Source: Theropithecus gelada (Eukaryota > Chordata > Mammalia > Primates > Cercopithecidae). From it: a DNA stretch of 64,000 bases. The stretch is from positions 156,108,645-156,172,644 of the forward strand of contig NC_037671.1 of assembly GCF_003255815.1 (NCBI RefSeq), written 5' to 3'. Below are positions 11,226 through 24,047 of this stretch, piece by piece; within the stretch, counting starts at the first letter, position 1, and the number at the start of each line of letters is the position of its first letter. A program made the translations under genes and the position numbers. Below the pieces are notes generated by a model. It had not been told where the DNA came from. It was given only the letters and a program-made list of their open reading frames with translations, and searched no databases.

Positions 11226-12333
11226 AATAGCTTTGGATAGAACAGAGGAAGTGAGGAGGTGGGAGAACTAAAGAGAAGCGAGGGAATGAAATGCAGGATA
11301 AATAGCCCTTGAGATAATGGAAGTTCTGGGAGCTATTCAGCTAATTGTTCTGTGGCGTGGCTTTCATCTTTCCACATGTGTCACAAGGGAAATCACCTTG
11401 TTACAATGGCAGCCTCCAAGTCTATTACCAGGCAAGTGATCCCAGCGGTCACAGAACAGAAAGCATTAAGAACCAAATTAAAATGCTCAAATCACATGGC
11501 TTATGAAGTCCATTTAAAGCTCACAGTGGAAAATGATGGAAAAGAGATGGGGTGAACGAACACATTTAGGACTGAATGCAAGTAGGGTAACAGAATCACA
11601 CAATCTGAACTGTAGGTGCTCAGTGTTCATATGTCACCATTCTCTTTCTCTCTGTGTGCCCTTGCATATGGGCAGTGCATTATCCTTCCCAGTTGGTGGT
11701 GGTTATGAGGATCAGAGTTGAGGATCTAGCAAGGGGAACCATAGACAGAAGGTGCCTTGGGACAACCACACACACTTGCTACATTGAAGAGATACAGGGA
11801 CAGGCACTCCTGGCCACAGCTACAGCCAATCAGCCTGCTGAACAGCCATGAGTTTTATTCATGATCCTTGGGCAGAGGACACATGGAGCCAGAATGAGTG
11901 TCACCAATGGGCAGCTAAATTATGACTTTATGAATATTAAGTGCTCATGTATGGTGTATCCTGAATATTTAGTGCTTTTCATATATTTAGTCTCACATGC
12001 ATTTAGTTCCTAGGTAACTCATTGATATTAGGTATCTCTTGATTCTTCCATCTGTCTCAATCTATGTTAGACATCCATACATTCTACTTGCTTACTACTT
12101 ATGCTTAATAACCATGTATCCTACCAATGTCTAGCAAACTTTTTTGCTTACTAGTTACTTATCTATACTTAATATTCTTAAATATTGTAGCCTGTTTTAC
12201 AGACTACAAACTTATTTATCCAAGAAAACCGATCTCAAAAGCAAATGCACATTATGATGTATCTTTGACTGTGAAAGCTATGTTTTATTCAACTATGTGT
12301 TTATGTGTGGCTGTTAGCAACACATGCACAATA
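11226..12333. other. No recognised repeat or gene
   Basis: Single-copy in appearance, with short open frames up to 70 codons and no recognisable product. AT content rises after about 11900. Confidence 0.35.
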
Positions 12334-12707
12334 GAGTAGTCCCCTTTTATCCTTGGGGAATATGTTCCAAGACCTCCAGTGGATCCCAGAAACTGTGGGT
12401 AGTACCAAATATATATACACCTTATGTATACTGTATCATGTTTTTTTGATCTGGTAACCTAGATAGCTAAGTAAATGAGTGACGCGTGCCGTCTATAAAA
12501 TGGACACCATGGACAAAGGGATGATTCACATCCCAGGCTGGATGAAGCAGAATGGCATGAGATTTCTTCATGCTACTCAAACCGTACAAAATTTATGACT
12601 TATGAATTGTTTATTTCTGGAATTTTCCATTTAATATTTTTGACCTACAATTGACTGCAGGTAACTGAAACTGCAGAAAATGAAACCTCAGGTGGGGGAG
12701 AGTACTG
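12334..12707 (+). mobile_element. Tigger-type (Tc/mariner) non-autonomous element
   Basis: The left end 'gagtagtccccttttatcct' and right end 'ggtgggggagagtactgc' are degraded terminal inverted repeats. Internal landmarks are 'ttccaagacctccagtggat', 'acaaagggatgattcacatc' and 'attgtttatttctggaattt', all typical of Tigger-derived MERs. A TA dinucleotide precedes the left end (12332-12333), as expected for TA-targeting transposases. Confidence 0.8.
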
Positions 12708-12746
12708 CAAATGTTTTCTACATAAAAAATAAATAAGATGGGTAGC

Positions 12747-13163
12747 TGATATGGTTTGGATATGTGTCTCTGCCCATATCTCATGTCAAATTGTAATCCC
12801 CAATGTTGGAGGTGGGGCCTGGTGGGAGGTGACTGGATCACAGAGGTGGATTTCTCATGAATGGTTTAGCACTATCCCCTTGGTGCTGTTGTCATGATAG
12901 TGAATGAGTTCTCATGAGATCTAGTTGTTTAAAAGTGTGTAGTACTTCCCCCCTCACTCTCTCTCTCCTGCTTCTGCTCCGGCCATGTGAGACGCCTCAC
13001 TCCCTCTTTGTCTTCTGCCATGATTGTAAGTTTCCTGAGGCCTCTCAGAAGCAGATGCTACCATGCTTCCTGTACAGCCTACAGAACTGTGTGCCAATTA
13101 ATTCTTCATAAGTTACCCAGTCTCAAGTATTTTTTTATAGCAATGTGAGAATGGACCACTATA
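12747..13163 (+). mobile_element. MST-type MaLR solo LTR
   Basis: Begins 'tgatatggtttgga' and ends before an exact 5-bp TSD, gtagc, at 12742-12746 and 13164-13168, which is diagnostic for an LTR-retrotransposon insertion. Landmarks are 'gtgggaggtgactggatcac', the pyrimidine run at 12948-12968 and 'aagttacccagtctcaagta'. The terminal CA is mutated. Confidence 0.93.
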
Positions 13164-14215
13164 GTAGCTTTTCAAGAGAGCTGACTAGGGACATCACATG
13201 CTAGTTCTCCTGAGAAGGAAAATGAAAGTTGTGGGTGAATGGTCAAGTTTTGAGTGGAAAGTGGAGGGAGGAGAGCCAAAACCTGTTAGAGTCCCCACAT
13301 GAAGAGGCTAGGGCATACGGAAATAAAAGTAGCAAAAGCCTGGCTGAGATCAATCCCTGAGGAACTCAGAGCCCAGCAGAAAGGGTAAGTGGGAGTGCTT
13401 CTCTTCTCCTCTTCCTCCTCTGACAATGCTGACTGCTAAACTGTTTGCCCCCATGAATCAGGGCAACACTATTGCTGGTGATTAGAGATCTTCCTGAGAA
13501 CAGAGAACCAGGTGGCCAGCTCATGCAGCTGTGTTGCACCCCACCCTCAGACCCAGGCTGAAATAATGTGAGCCATACCAGTTGTGCACATATGGTACCA
13601 CTGCCCTGCCCAGGGATCCTCCATTCTGGAGCCACCGCATCCCCAGACCACTTGCAGACATACCCCTCATTCTGCTCTGACTTTGTCCATGGGGAGTTGT
13701 GGGTCCCTTGGAGCTCTAACTCTCAGTGCAGACTGCCCCTAAAGGAGGGTAAAGCACAGTCCCCCAAAGTCCCACTGGAACAAAGGAAAGGTGGGCATGG
13801 AAGGGGGTACAATCAAAGCCTGGGAACAGACTTGGAGAGGGGGTCATCTCTTGCCCCTTGCAACCCTCCCCAGCACACTGTCCTTCATGCGAGCTTGTGC
13901 TTTAAGAGGGTGCTTTTCACATTTCTCCAGTGGCTCCACCCCTGCTAAAGGTGAGCCGGCACTTCCCCTACCACCTACTGAGGATGAACTTGTGCTAAGA
14001 AGGTATGTGCTGTATCATACTCTTAAGTTCCATCTACTGGAAGGCAGCCTGAATTACACCACCGAACAAAAATAAATCGCTACATCAGAGAAAGCCACCT
14101 CAGGAACCTATCTGCAACCAAGGAGCCTGTGCAGAGCTTTGGCCCTCTGATAGCATCCAGAAATGACGTGAATCAATCATACATAACATACACCACAGTC
14201 ATACCTTCAAGGGGA

Positions 14216-14237
14216 AAATAAATAAATAAATAAATAA
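14216..14237 (+). repeat. (AAAT)n short tandem repeat
   Basis: Five to six AAAT units inside the L1 5' UTR, followed 30 bp later by a 16-base A run (14264-14279). Confidence 0.85.
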
Positions 14238-14402
14238 GCCCCAGCCGAACAATAGCAAATTCTAAAAAAAAAAAAAAAAGGCATCAGCTCTCTCGGATGA
14301 GAAGGAATCAGCACAAGAACTCTGGTAAAACAAAATGCCAGTGTTTCATCACTTCCAACGGATTACACTGGTTACCTAGTAACGGATGCTAACCAGACTG
14401 AA

Positions 14403-15275
14403 ATGTCCGAAACGACGGACATAGAATTCAGAATATGGATGGCATGGAAACTCATTGAGACCCAAGAGAAGATTGTAATACAATACAAAGACGTTAGAAA
14501 AACAATCCAAGTTTTGAAAGACAACATAGTTGTATTAAGAGAGAACCAAACAAAACTTCTGGAATTGAAAAATTCACTACAGGAATTTCAAAATGCAGTT
14601 GAAAATCTTAAAAACAGAATAGACCAAGCAGAAGAAAGAATGTCAGAGCTCAAAGACTGGTTCTTCAAATCAAGCCAATCAGACAAAAATAAAGAATAAA
14701 GAATTTTAAAAAGTGAACAAAGCCTTCAAGAAATATGGGATTATGTAAAGTTATCAAACTTAGGTCTTATTGGCATTTCTGAGAGGGAAGAAGAGAAAGT
14801 AAGCAACTTGGAAAAACATCTTTAAGGATATAATACAGGGAAATTTCCCCAATCTTGCTAGAGAGGTCAACATGCAGATATAAGAAATCTGGAGAACTCT
14901 TGCAAGATACCATACAAGACAACCATCCCCGAGACACTTAATCATCAGACTATCCAAAGTCAATGCAAAAGAGAACATCTTAAAGGCAGCTACAGAAAGG
15001 GGCCATATTACCTACAGACGAAATCCCATCAGACTAACAGCAGACTTCTCAGCAGAAACCTTATAAGCCAGATGAGATTCAGGGCCTATTTTTAACATTC
15101 TTAAAGAATAGAGATGCCAGCCAAGAATTTCATATACTGCCAAACTAAGCTTCATAAATGGAGGAGAAATAAAGTATTTCTCATACAAGCAATTGCTAAG
15201 GGAATTTGTCACCACCAGATCAGCCCTACAAAAGATGCTTAAGGGAGTTCTAAACATGAAAACCAAAGAATGATA
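14403..15275 (+). pseudogene. L1 ORF1 remnant (RNA-binding coiled-coil protein)
   Basis: ORF1p is the trimeric RNA-binding protein of the L1 ribonucleoprotein. An ATG at 14403 opens 98 codons rich in Glu, Lys, Leu and Gln with heptad spacing, the N-terminal coiled coil, ending at a stop at 14697-14699. Downstream, the RRM-like and C-terminal parts remain legible in shifting frames: the 'gaaatatgggattatgtaaa' segment at 14732-14751, and the segment at 15022-15095 that encodes the conserved C-terminal region. Stops and indels break it repeatedly, so no functional protein is possible. It is followed about 90 bp later by the ORF2 remnant, the normal L1 order. Confidence 0.88.
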
Positions 15276-15362
15276 CTTGCTATCAAAAAAAAAAATGACA
15301 CCTTTAGTACATAGCTGACAAGCCTTATAAAGCAACTACCCAATTGAGACAACAAAGAAATT

Positions 15363-18300
15363 AGCTAATAATACTATGATAGGAACAATACCTCACACAT
15401 CAACATTAACCTTGAATGTAAATGGCTTAAGTGGTCCACTTAAAAGACATAGAGTGGCAAACTGGATAAAAAAACAAGACCCGACTGATGTCTTCAAGAG
15501 ACCCATCTCACACGTAATGACACCCATAGGTTCAAAGTAAAGGAAAGGAGAACGATCTATATGCAAATGAAAAACAAAAAGGAGCAAGATTCACTATTCT
15601 TGTATCAGATAAAACAGACTTTAAACTGAAAACAGCAAAAAAGGGCAAAGAAGGGCGTTATATAATGACAAAGTGTTTGATTCAACAAGAAGATTTAACT
15701 ATCCTAGATATATGTGCACCCAACATTAGAGCACATAGATTTATTAAATAATCACTACTAGACCTAAGAAAAGACTTACACAGACACACAATAATAGTGG
15801 AGGATTTCAACACACCACTGACAACATTAGACAGATTAATGAGGCAGAAAACTAACACAGAAATTCTGGACTTAAATTTACCACTTGACTAATTGGGCCT
15901 AATAGACATCTGCAGAATACTTCACCCAGCGACCACAGAATATACATTCTTCTCACATGCATAGAGAACAAACTCTAAGATTGACCATATGATGGGTCAT
16001 AAAACAAGTCTCAATCAATTAAAAGAAAATAGAAAACATACCAAACCATCTTCTCAGACCACGGGGGAATAAAAATAGAAATAAATACCAAAAGGAACTC
16101 TCAAAACCACACATATACATGGAAACTAAACAACTTACTCCTGAATGACTTTTAGGTGAATAATGAAGTTAATGCAGAAACCAAAAAATTCCTTGAAACA
16201 AATGAAAATCGAGACACAACTAACAAAACATCTGGGATGTGGTAAAGGCAGTGTTAAGAGAAAGTGTTAAATGCCTACACAAAGAAGATAGAAAGACTTC
16301 AAATTAATAATCTAATGTTGCACATAAAGGAACTTGAAAAACAGGAACAAACTAAACCCAAAACTTGCAGGAAAAAAAATAAGACAGAGAACTAAATGGA
16401 ATCAAGAACACAAAAAATACAAAGAATCAATGAAACGAAAAGTTGATTTTTTGAAAAGACAAACAAGATTTGTAGACTGTTTGCTAGATTAACAGAAAAA
16501 GAGAGAGAAAATCCAATCAGAAATGACAGAGGTGACATTACAACCAATCCCACAGAAATACAAGAGATCTCTATGTGCACAAACTAGAAAACCTAGAGGA
16601 AATGGATAAATTTCTGGAAACACACAACCTCCCCAGACTGAACCAGAAAGAAATTGAAACCCTGAACAAACCAATAACGAGTTACAAAACTGAATCAGTA
16701 AAAAAAAAAAAATAATAATCTATCAACTAAAAATAGCCCCAGATGAGGGGGATTCAGAGTTGAATTCTACCAGATTTACAAAGAAGAGCTGGTACCAATT
16801 CTGCTGAAACTATTCCAAAAAACTGTGAAGAGGGATCCCCCCCCCCCACCCGTAACTAATTCTATAAAACCAGTATTATCCTGATACCAAAATCTGGTGA
16901 AGATACAACAAATAAAAGAAAACTACAGGCCAATATCCCTAATGAATACAGATGCAAAAATCCTCAACAAAATATAAGCAAACTGAATCCAACATCACAT
17001 CTAAAAGATAATTCATCATGATCAAGTGGCTTTTATCCTGGGGATGCAAGCATGGCTCAACATGCACAAATCAATAAATATGATACATCAACGGAATGGA
17101 CACAAGCCATATGATCATCTCAAAACGAGATGCAGAAAAAACATTCAATAAAATCTAACATTCGTTTATGACAAAAACCCTCCACAAACTAGGCATCAAA
17201 GAAACATACCTCAAAATAATAAGAGCCATCTATGACAAACCCACAGCCAACATCACGTTGAATGGGCAAAAGCTGGAACCATTCTACCTAAAAATGAACA
17301 AGACAAGGATGTCCACTCTCACTACTCCTTATTCAACATAATTCTGGAAGTCCTTGCCAGAGCAATCAAGCAAGAGAAAGAAATGAAAGGCATCTAACTA
17401 GGAAAAGAGGAAGTCAAATCATCTCTCTTTACTGATGACATGATTTGTACCTAGGAAACACTAAAGATTACATCAAAAGACTCCCAGACATGATAAATGA
17501 CATAGGGATACAAAATCAATGTACAAAAATTAGTATCATTTCTATACACCAGTGATGTTCAAGGAGAGAACCAAATCAAGAATGTAATCTCATTTACAAT
17601 AGTCACACACACGCAGAAAATACCTAGGAATATATCTAACCAAGGAGGTAAAAGATATCTACAAGAAGAACTACAAAACACTGCTAAAAGAAATCATAGA
17701 TGGCACAAAATATGGAAAACATCCCATGCTTGTGGATTAAAAGAATCAATATCATTAAAATGGCTATACTGCCCAAAGCAATCTACTGACATAATGCTTT
17801 CCTATTAAATTACCAATGTAATTAATCACAGAACTATCAAAAAACTATTCTAAAATTCATATGGAGCAACAACAACAAAATCTTGAATAGTCAAAGCAAT
17901 CTGAAGCAAAAAGAAGAAAGCCAGAGGTATCACATTACCTGACTTCAAATGATACTACAAGACTACAATAACCAAAACAGCACGGTACTGGTACAAAAAT
18001 AGACACATAGACCAAATGGAACAGAATAGAGAACCCAGAGATAAAGCCACACACCTACAACTAACTGATTTTTGACAAAATCAATAAGAGTAAACAATGA
18101 CATTCTATTCAATAAATGGTGCTAGTACAGCTGACTAAGCATATGCAGAAGAATGAAACTGGACACTTACCTCTAACCATATATAAAAATTAACTCAAGG
18201 TGGATTAAAGACTTAAATATAAGATCTCAAACTATAAAAATATTAGAAGAAAACCTAGGAAATACTCTTCTGGAGATTGGCCTAGGTAAAAAATTTATGC

Positions 18301-19129
18301 TGAGTCTTCAAAAGCAAATGCAACAAAAATAAAAATTGACAATTGAGACCTAATTAAAGTAAAGAGTTTCTGCACCGAAAAATAAACTATCAATGGAGTA
18401 AATTGACAATCTACAGAATGGGAGAAAATATTTGCAAACTATTCATCTGATAAAGGACTAATATCCATAATTTATAAGGAACTTAAATCAACAAGAAAAA
18501 AACAACCCCATTAAAAAGTGGGCAAAGGACATGAACAGGCACTTCTCAAAAGAAGACATACATGCAGCCAACAAACATGAAAAAATATTCAATATCATGA
18601 ATTATCAGAGAAATGCAATCAAAACCACAATGAGATACCATCTCATACCTGTCCTAATGATTATAAATAAAAAGTAAGAATGTAATAGATGTTGGCAAGG
18701 TTGCAGAGAAAAGGGAATGCTTATACACTGCTCGTGGGAATGTAAATTAGTAAAGCCCCGTGGAAAGCAATTTGGAGATTTTCCCAAGAACTAAAAATAA
18801 AATTACCATTCAACCCAGCAATCTCCTTACTGGGTATATATCTAAAGGAAAATAAATTATTCTACCAAAAAGATACCTGCACTTGTATGTTTATTGCAGC
18901 ACTATTCACAATAGCAAAGACATGGAATCAACCTAGGTGCCCATTGATGGTGGATTGGATAAAGAAAATGTGGTACATATACACCATGGAATACTATATA
19001 GCCATAAACAAGAATGAAATCATGTTCTTTGCAGCAACATGGATGCAGTTGGAGGCCAATATTCTAAGCGAATGCACAAAGAAACAGAAAACCAAATACC
19101 ACATGTTCTCACTTATAAGTGAGAGCTAA
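15363..19129 (+). pseudogene. L1 ORF2 remnant (endonuclease/reverse transcriptase)
   Basis: ORF2p supplies the nicking endonuclease and reverse transcriptase for target-primed reverse transcription. The N-terminal endonuclease region starts near 15400 and runs to about 16080. The reverse-transcriptase active-site region is at 17428-17439, reading Phe-Thr-Asp-Asp where functional L1 has Phe-Ala-Asp-Asp. The C-terminal 80 codons (18887-19129) are still open and end at the natural stop. Multiple frameshifts and stops, plus a C run at 16838-16848, make it non-coding. Its length (about 3.77 kb) is near the usual ORF2 length, so decay is by point mutation rather than large deletion. Confidence 0.88.
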
Positions 19130-19340
19130 ACATGGGTACACATGGATGTAAAAATGAAAACAATAGATACTGGGGACTCCAAAAGGGGGAAGGGAGGGAA
19201 GGGGCTAAGGTTGAAAACTACCTATTGGACACTTTGTTCATTCTTTGGATGATGGGTTCAATAGAAGCCCAAATGCAGCATCACACAACATACCCATGTA
19301 ACAAATCAACACATGTACCCCTGAATCTAAATTTTTAAGA

Positions 19341-20139
19341 AAAGATACTAACGAGCAGCATTCTCAGGTTTAATAATAATAATAATAATAAATGAATTTC
19401 ATTGTCATCCCTACATGTCCACTGTTTCAAAGATAGCAAAAATGAATCAAGCAGGCTGTTTTTTCTGTAAGTTAATAAGCTCAAAATTTAGTGGCTTAGA
19501 GTGGCTATGCACCTATGATTCGGTGAGGGGATTTTGCTCACCTGATCCCTGCTGGGCACGCTCATGCATGTGCAGTCATTTGGAAGGTCAGCGGGAGGAT
19601 GGATGCTCTAGGATGGAAAGGATCTGAGTAACAAAACCTGAGGGGGGAAAAGATGTAGCTTAGTACAATCATTCTTGAGCTACATTTTTTTTATCCGTTA
19701 AAAAAAAGTCTTGAGTCATGTTGTTGGAAGGCATGTTAATTTCTAATGTAATGGGATGGCTCTCAGAAGTACAATCTTTATGATGACAAGATTCCAATTT
19801 TAATAATTACTAAAAATATACCAATTCATAAAACTTCATGGGCTTAATCAATATTGAGGTTCAAATTATAGTTATACCTGGACAGGCCACTAAGATGCCC
19901 CTATCATCTTGAGAAGGTAACTAAATATAAAAAAGAGAAAAATGAGTATGCCTCACTTTAACTATAGCCTTGCCTAAATTTTCCACAGTCATAGTACTCA
20001 TTGTTATAATGTACTCTAGGCTGGGCATAGATACTCTGACACAATATAATAAATTAAAATTAAAGTAATTTTTTGGTACTTACAAATTGGCTTAATAAAA
20101 TGGGACCTTCCTGGCCGTCCCCCACCCCCACACTTATGA
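19341..20139. other. Unassigned, possibly ERV-derived
   Basis: Contains an (ATA)n patch at 19372-19390. Its position directly upstream of the pol fragment makes an ERV internal origin possible, but I recognise no gag or protease landmarks. Confidence 0.3.
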
Positions 20140-20670
20140 TAGTTAATATGACCCAATGTAAGTTAAAACAAGGCTTCCAAGGATTAAAGCATACACATAT
20201 AACTTCAATAAAGGGCTGATTATCCCCACAGCAACTACTTTGACAGGCCAATTTTTCTTGTTCTCTATTCTGGGAAAAATAAAAGGTATCTTATAATGAA
20301 TTACTACAACCTTAATACTGTGGTCTCAACCACCAATGCCCTCATACCCAATACCCTCATATTATTAAAATTACTGCTATTCAACCAATACCTGGTGAAT
20401 ATTTTGCTGTTACAGATTTGGTCAGCATGTTCTGTTCAGCGCCTGTTTCAACAGCCTCTTAGCTGCAGTTTGCCTTTAGCTCTGAAGAGACACAATGTGG
20501 CATACCTTTTCTAGGCTACCCATGGGTACTTCAACAGCTTTGTCATACACAGTCTTTGCAGATAAGATCTCAATGGGTTCCACTTTCTGCAGGAACACAG
20601 ATAGAGGTTACAGTATGTTGACAGCATCCTCCTCCAAGGAGACTCAGTTGACACACTCATTAAGAACATA
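20140..20670 (+). pseudogene. Class I ERV pol (reverse transcriptase) remnant
   Basis: Translating all three plus frames gives a broken but collinear gammaretrovirus-like reverse transcriptase: a finger/palm start near 20155-20250, the Asn-Pro-(Tyr/Asn)-Thr-Leu type segment near 20350, a Phe-Ala-Val-Thr-Asp-Leu segment near 20405, and a Tyr-Val-Asp-Ser version of the Tyr-X-Asp-Asp catalytic box at 20614-20625. There are at least four stops and several frameshifts, and the second catalytic Asp is replaced. The AluS at 20671 interrupts it. Family-level assignment (HERV type) is not possible by eye. No flanking LTR pair was recognised. Confidence 0.6.
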
Positions 20671-20973
20671 GCCAGGTGCGGTGGCTCATGCCTATAATCC
20701 CAGCACTTTGGGAGGCCGAGGCGGGCAGATCATGAGATCAAGAGATCGAGACCATCCTGGCCAACATGGTGAAACCCCCTCTCTACTAAAAATACAAAAA
20801 TTAGCTGGGCGTGCTGGTGGGTGCCTGTAGTCCCAGCTGCTCAGGAGTCTGAGGCAGGAGAATAGCTTGAACCTGGGAGGTGGAGGTTGCAGTGAGCCGA
20901 GATCACATCATTGCACTCTGGCCTGGTGACAGAGTGAGACTCCGTCTCAAACCAACAACAACAACAACAACAG
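20671..20973 (+). mobile_element. AluS inserted into ERV pol remnant
   Basis: Full-length dimeric Alu with a (CAA)n-modified tail (20951-20971). The flanks agaacat (20664-20670) and agaacgt (20972-20978) are a likely TSD (6 of 7). Confidence 0.92.
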
Positions 20974-22747
20974 AACGTATAAATTCAATATCTTTTAGTA
21001 CCTTTTAGGTTCTGGTGGCAACATATTTTCATTTATAAATTTTATTTGCAAATTAAAATCACCAGGCACTCTTGTTAGTTCCCTTAGAAATTCCTTCACT
21101 ATAGAGGCTTTGGCAACCTCTCTTCATGCCTCTGGACCCCTTATGATGACCATTTGATGCCCCAAGACTCCTGGTATGAGAAATTATCCCTTTCAGCCTT
21201 GTGCTGTACACCATTAAAACAACAAATGCCTGGTTATCTATTGGGCTGTCTTAAAAATAGAGGCTGTCACAGACGCTAAACCTGTGACCCTCTAATGACC
21301 CTCTAAATTAAGCTGCTCCCTATGCTTTTCATCATGGCAACAGCACCTCACAAGCTCAGCATTGCAACCGAGACCTCCTCAGGACAGGATGGAACATAAC
21401 CTGGACCCTCTGGTACATTCCACCTGGAGGAGGTGGTGGCTTCCACTGTCATCAGTCCCTTGCCAGATGCCAGATGCTGAAGGAGGTCATTCGTCCCTCA
21501 GACCCCTTGTCTAGTTGGGGTTGACTGAGTGAATAGTAATGAGAGTTCACAGACTTTTTGAAAGCGTGGTTCACCATCATACATGATGGAGCTCGGTGAA
21601 ATGTTGCTGCTTTCCGTCTCTTAGCCAGGATGTCCCTAATAAAAGATGGGACCCAATAAATAACACTCTTGGCCAGACTTCAGGCAGTCATCTTAGTACT
21701 GGGTGTCTTGATCAACAAATAGTCCCATTTTCAGCTATTATCAACTATTTGTATATAGTTTATTATCAATGATTGACCCATAACCTAAAAATTCTCCCCT
21801 TCAAGGTAAAAAACTAGAAACCTCTTGCCTCGCAGATACTCGAAACATGAAGGAAAATCATATTCTCTCACATACTAAAGCCACAGTACAAGGCCTTGCC
21901 AAAAACATGCCTCATTCCCTTCAGATATACAGACATAACTGGTAGTAACCAAGACATGCATTTTACTTCTTAAAATACGCAATGCTGGGCTTCTGAAAGA
22001 AACATTTGACAGAACATTTATGTTGCCAATAGGCCCCAAATAGGTGCTTTAACTGAGAGACATAAGGATGTCTTCAAACAATTCCTTTTCAAATTCTAGT
22101 CCAACATTACCCCTGAAGTTCTCTATGTTGCATCAGGCTTTAAGCTACTTATAATTAAATTTTCAATCTTTCCCCTATCTCACTAGGGCTGGAGGCCAGT
22201 CTGGGGGCACATACGCTCCAGGGACTCCTGAACTGTTGTCCCACAGGCCAGGCCACTGCCCATCTGATATGGAACCCAGCAGAACGTAAACTTCCACCCC
22301 CTACAAAAGCCCTGTCAGGTGCAGCACAGACCCCACTAGTAACCTCTTACTACTGGTTTGGGGGGTTTGTAGTTTACAACCCAGAGGCCCACATCAACTC
22401 AAGTGGGTACCCGCTTGAAAAGGACACTGCAGTCACACATCTTAGATGACATCGCTCTGGCCTGAAATCTAAGTGCTGGAGATGACTTCGCCCCCTGCCT
22501 GCATGCCAAGCCCACTTCACCCAGACACTAAAACCTCCACCCAGTTATGCCCATGGGCCTCCTCTCCTAAGGCACAACATGAGCACAAAACATTTTTTTG
22601 TTTTTCCTTCCTGAACTCGCTGCTTAGCCCATGATCCTGGTGTTTTCCTTGCTCTCTCTTCAAATGTACACCCCTGTAATTCTATACCTACAGGGAAATC
22701 TGGTGCAAGTTACTTAAATTAATGGAGATTATTGCTTTCCCTAGAAG
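20974..22747. other. Probable ERV-derived internal sequence, unresolved
   Basis: About 1.8 kb of moderate GC that follows the pol remnant without any other recognised repeat. It probably continues the provirus (connection/RNase H/integrase or env), but I could not identify a domain with confidence. Stops are frequent in all frames. Confidence 0.35.
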
Positions 22748-22801
22748 GCACCTGCCTCCCAAAGTGCTGGGGTTAAAGGTGTGAGCCACCATCCCCGGCT
22801 G
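22748..22801 (-). mobile_element. Alu head fragment (about 50 bp), minus strand
   Basis: 'cctcccaaagtgctgggg' to 'tgtgagccaccatccccggc' is the first 50 bp of an Alu in antisense, with no remainder. It is an isolated fragment left by deletion or copied in as filler DNA. Confidence 0.8.
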
Positions 22802-23077
22802 GGGCTAGAGTTTATAGATGCTCTCTAGACACTTCGGCTCCGACTTACAAAGAAAAAACACAGCAATAGTACACCCTCAAGAAGGGTTATAAACAGGGGC
22901 AACAGAAAGTGAGAACTTAGAGGAGAGCGTAAGGCAGAGAGAAAGAAGAAGTATTAAGGAGTGAGGCAGAACCTCTGGGGCCCAGGCAGCGAGGCCTCTC
23001 TAGGCAGCATGTATAGTGCCCGCATGCCCCAGCCCTGGGATTGCTCAGTGTTCCCCTGCAATGACCTTCTTTATTCC
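22802..23077. other. Unassigned, upstream of repeat copy 2
   Basis: Purine-rich 22840-22960, then GC-rich 22970-23040. It may be part of the same unidentified repeat as 23078-23446, but no counterpart was found upstream of copy 1. Confidence 0.3.
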
Positions 23078-23446
23078 CTCCTGAATGCCATCATCCATCC
23101 ATTGAGGGCATTTAAGGCCTTGGGAAAATGGATTCAAAACTTGACTCACCACTTTTGTTCTGGCTTCCAGATGCTCAAAAACCCTCCAATCAGTAGGTAA
23201 ATGGGAAGTTTTGCTTCAATACTCAGGCTCATTCAGACCCCTGCTGGAAGAAATCAGGACCTTTGAAGGTCTCCAAGTGTTGGGATGCAGGGAATTCATC
23301 TTCTGTTCCAGGGGAGGCAAACACATAGTCTTGGGACCTGGGAGTGGGTAATTTCTGCCTCCACCAGTGGTAGGAAAGTTTTGGTGGCTACTGACCAAGA
23401 AGGACTAACTACCTGCAAGCCACTCTCTGGCTGGAGAGACAGAAGC
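23078..23446 (+). repeat. Unidentified interspersed repeat, copy 2
   Basis: Homologous to 10974-11225, including 'accctccaatcagtaggtaa' and 'tgctggaagaaatcagg', with an additional segment around 23275-23390. It lies just 3' of the ERV-derived region, which hints at a retroviral origin for the family. Confidence 0.75.
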
Positions 23447-23479
23447 TGATTCCCACTCCACCACACTTAGAATGTATCC

Positions 23480-23910
23480 AAAGCCCTTACTGTGCCTAAA
23501 AGTCCACATGACTGCGGTCTCCATCCCCTCTCCCCAGCTCGGCCACTCTGCCTGCCTCAGCCTCATCACTTGCTGTTCTCTCTACCTGGAAATGACTTCA
23601 CCATTTCTGTGCAGGGCTCACGCTCTCACTTTCTTTAAGTCTTTGTTCTAAGATTGCATCCTCAAAGTCCTTCCCTGATCATCCTCCTTACAAAGCTCAC
23701 AGCCCCCTTACCTCGCCCTGCTGTATTTCAGTGCACCTATCTCTGCCTCATATGTTAATTTTTGTTTGTCTATTTGCTTATTTTCTGGGTCTTCCACTTG
23801 AGAGTAAACTTCAAGAAGGCAGGAAGTTTATCCACTGCCTTCCCTAGCATCTGGAACACTTAAATATTCAAGATACTCTCTAAATATTTATTGACTTAAT
23901 GAATATCATT
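23480..23910 (+). mobile_element. L2 LINE 3' end
   Basis: 'gtccttccctgatcatcctc' (23668-23687), 'ttgagagtaaacttcaagaa' and the terminal 'aatatttattgacttaatga' follow the L2a/L2b 3' consensus in order. It is ancient and non-coding here. Confidence 0.75.
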
Positions 23911-24047
23911 CTGTTTGCTCCTCATTTGATTGTATCAGGTGATGTATGTCACTTGCACAGACATCTGATAATGTGACTTACGAGCTGAATGTGGGAAAGT
24001 CTTATAACCTAAACTTGGACCATCAGAACTGACACTACAAGAATTAA

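Larger units (their letters stand above)
13350..19340 (+). mobile_element. Near-full-length L1 (L1PB/L1MA age), decayed
   Basis: A GC-rich 5' UTR (about 13350-14400) is followed by ORF1 and ORF2 remnants and a short 3' UTR ending 'catgtacccctgaatctaaa' near 19330. The length of about 6 kb is close to a complete element. The 3' UTR form and divergence point to an L1PB/L1MA-age insertion, before the Old World monkey/ape split. No clear TSD was found. The 5' edge is uncertain by about 100 bp. Confidence 0.88.

Noticed and set aside
14403..19129. L1 ORF1/ORF2 as an active retrotransposon
   Set aside because: Numerous stops and frameshifts, and the Ala of the Phe-Ala-Asp-Asp box is changed to Thr. 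The element is dead.
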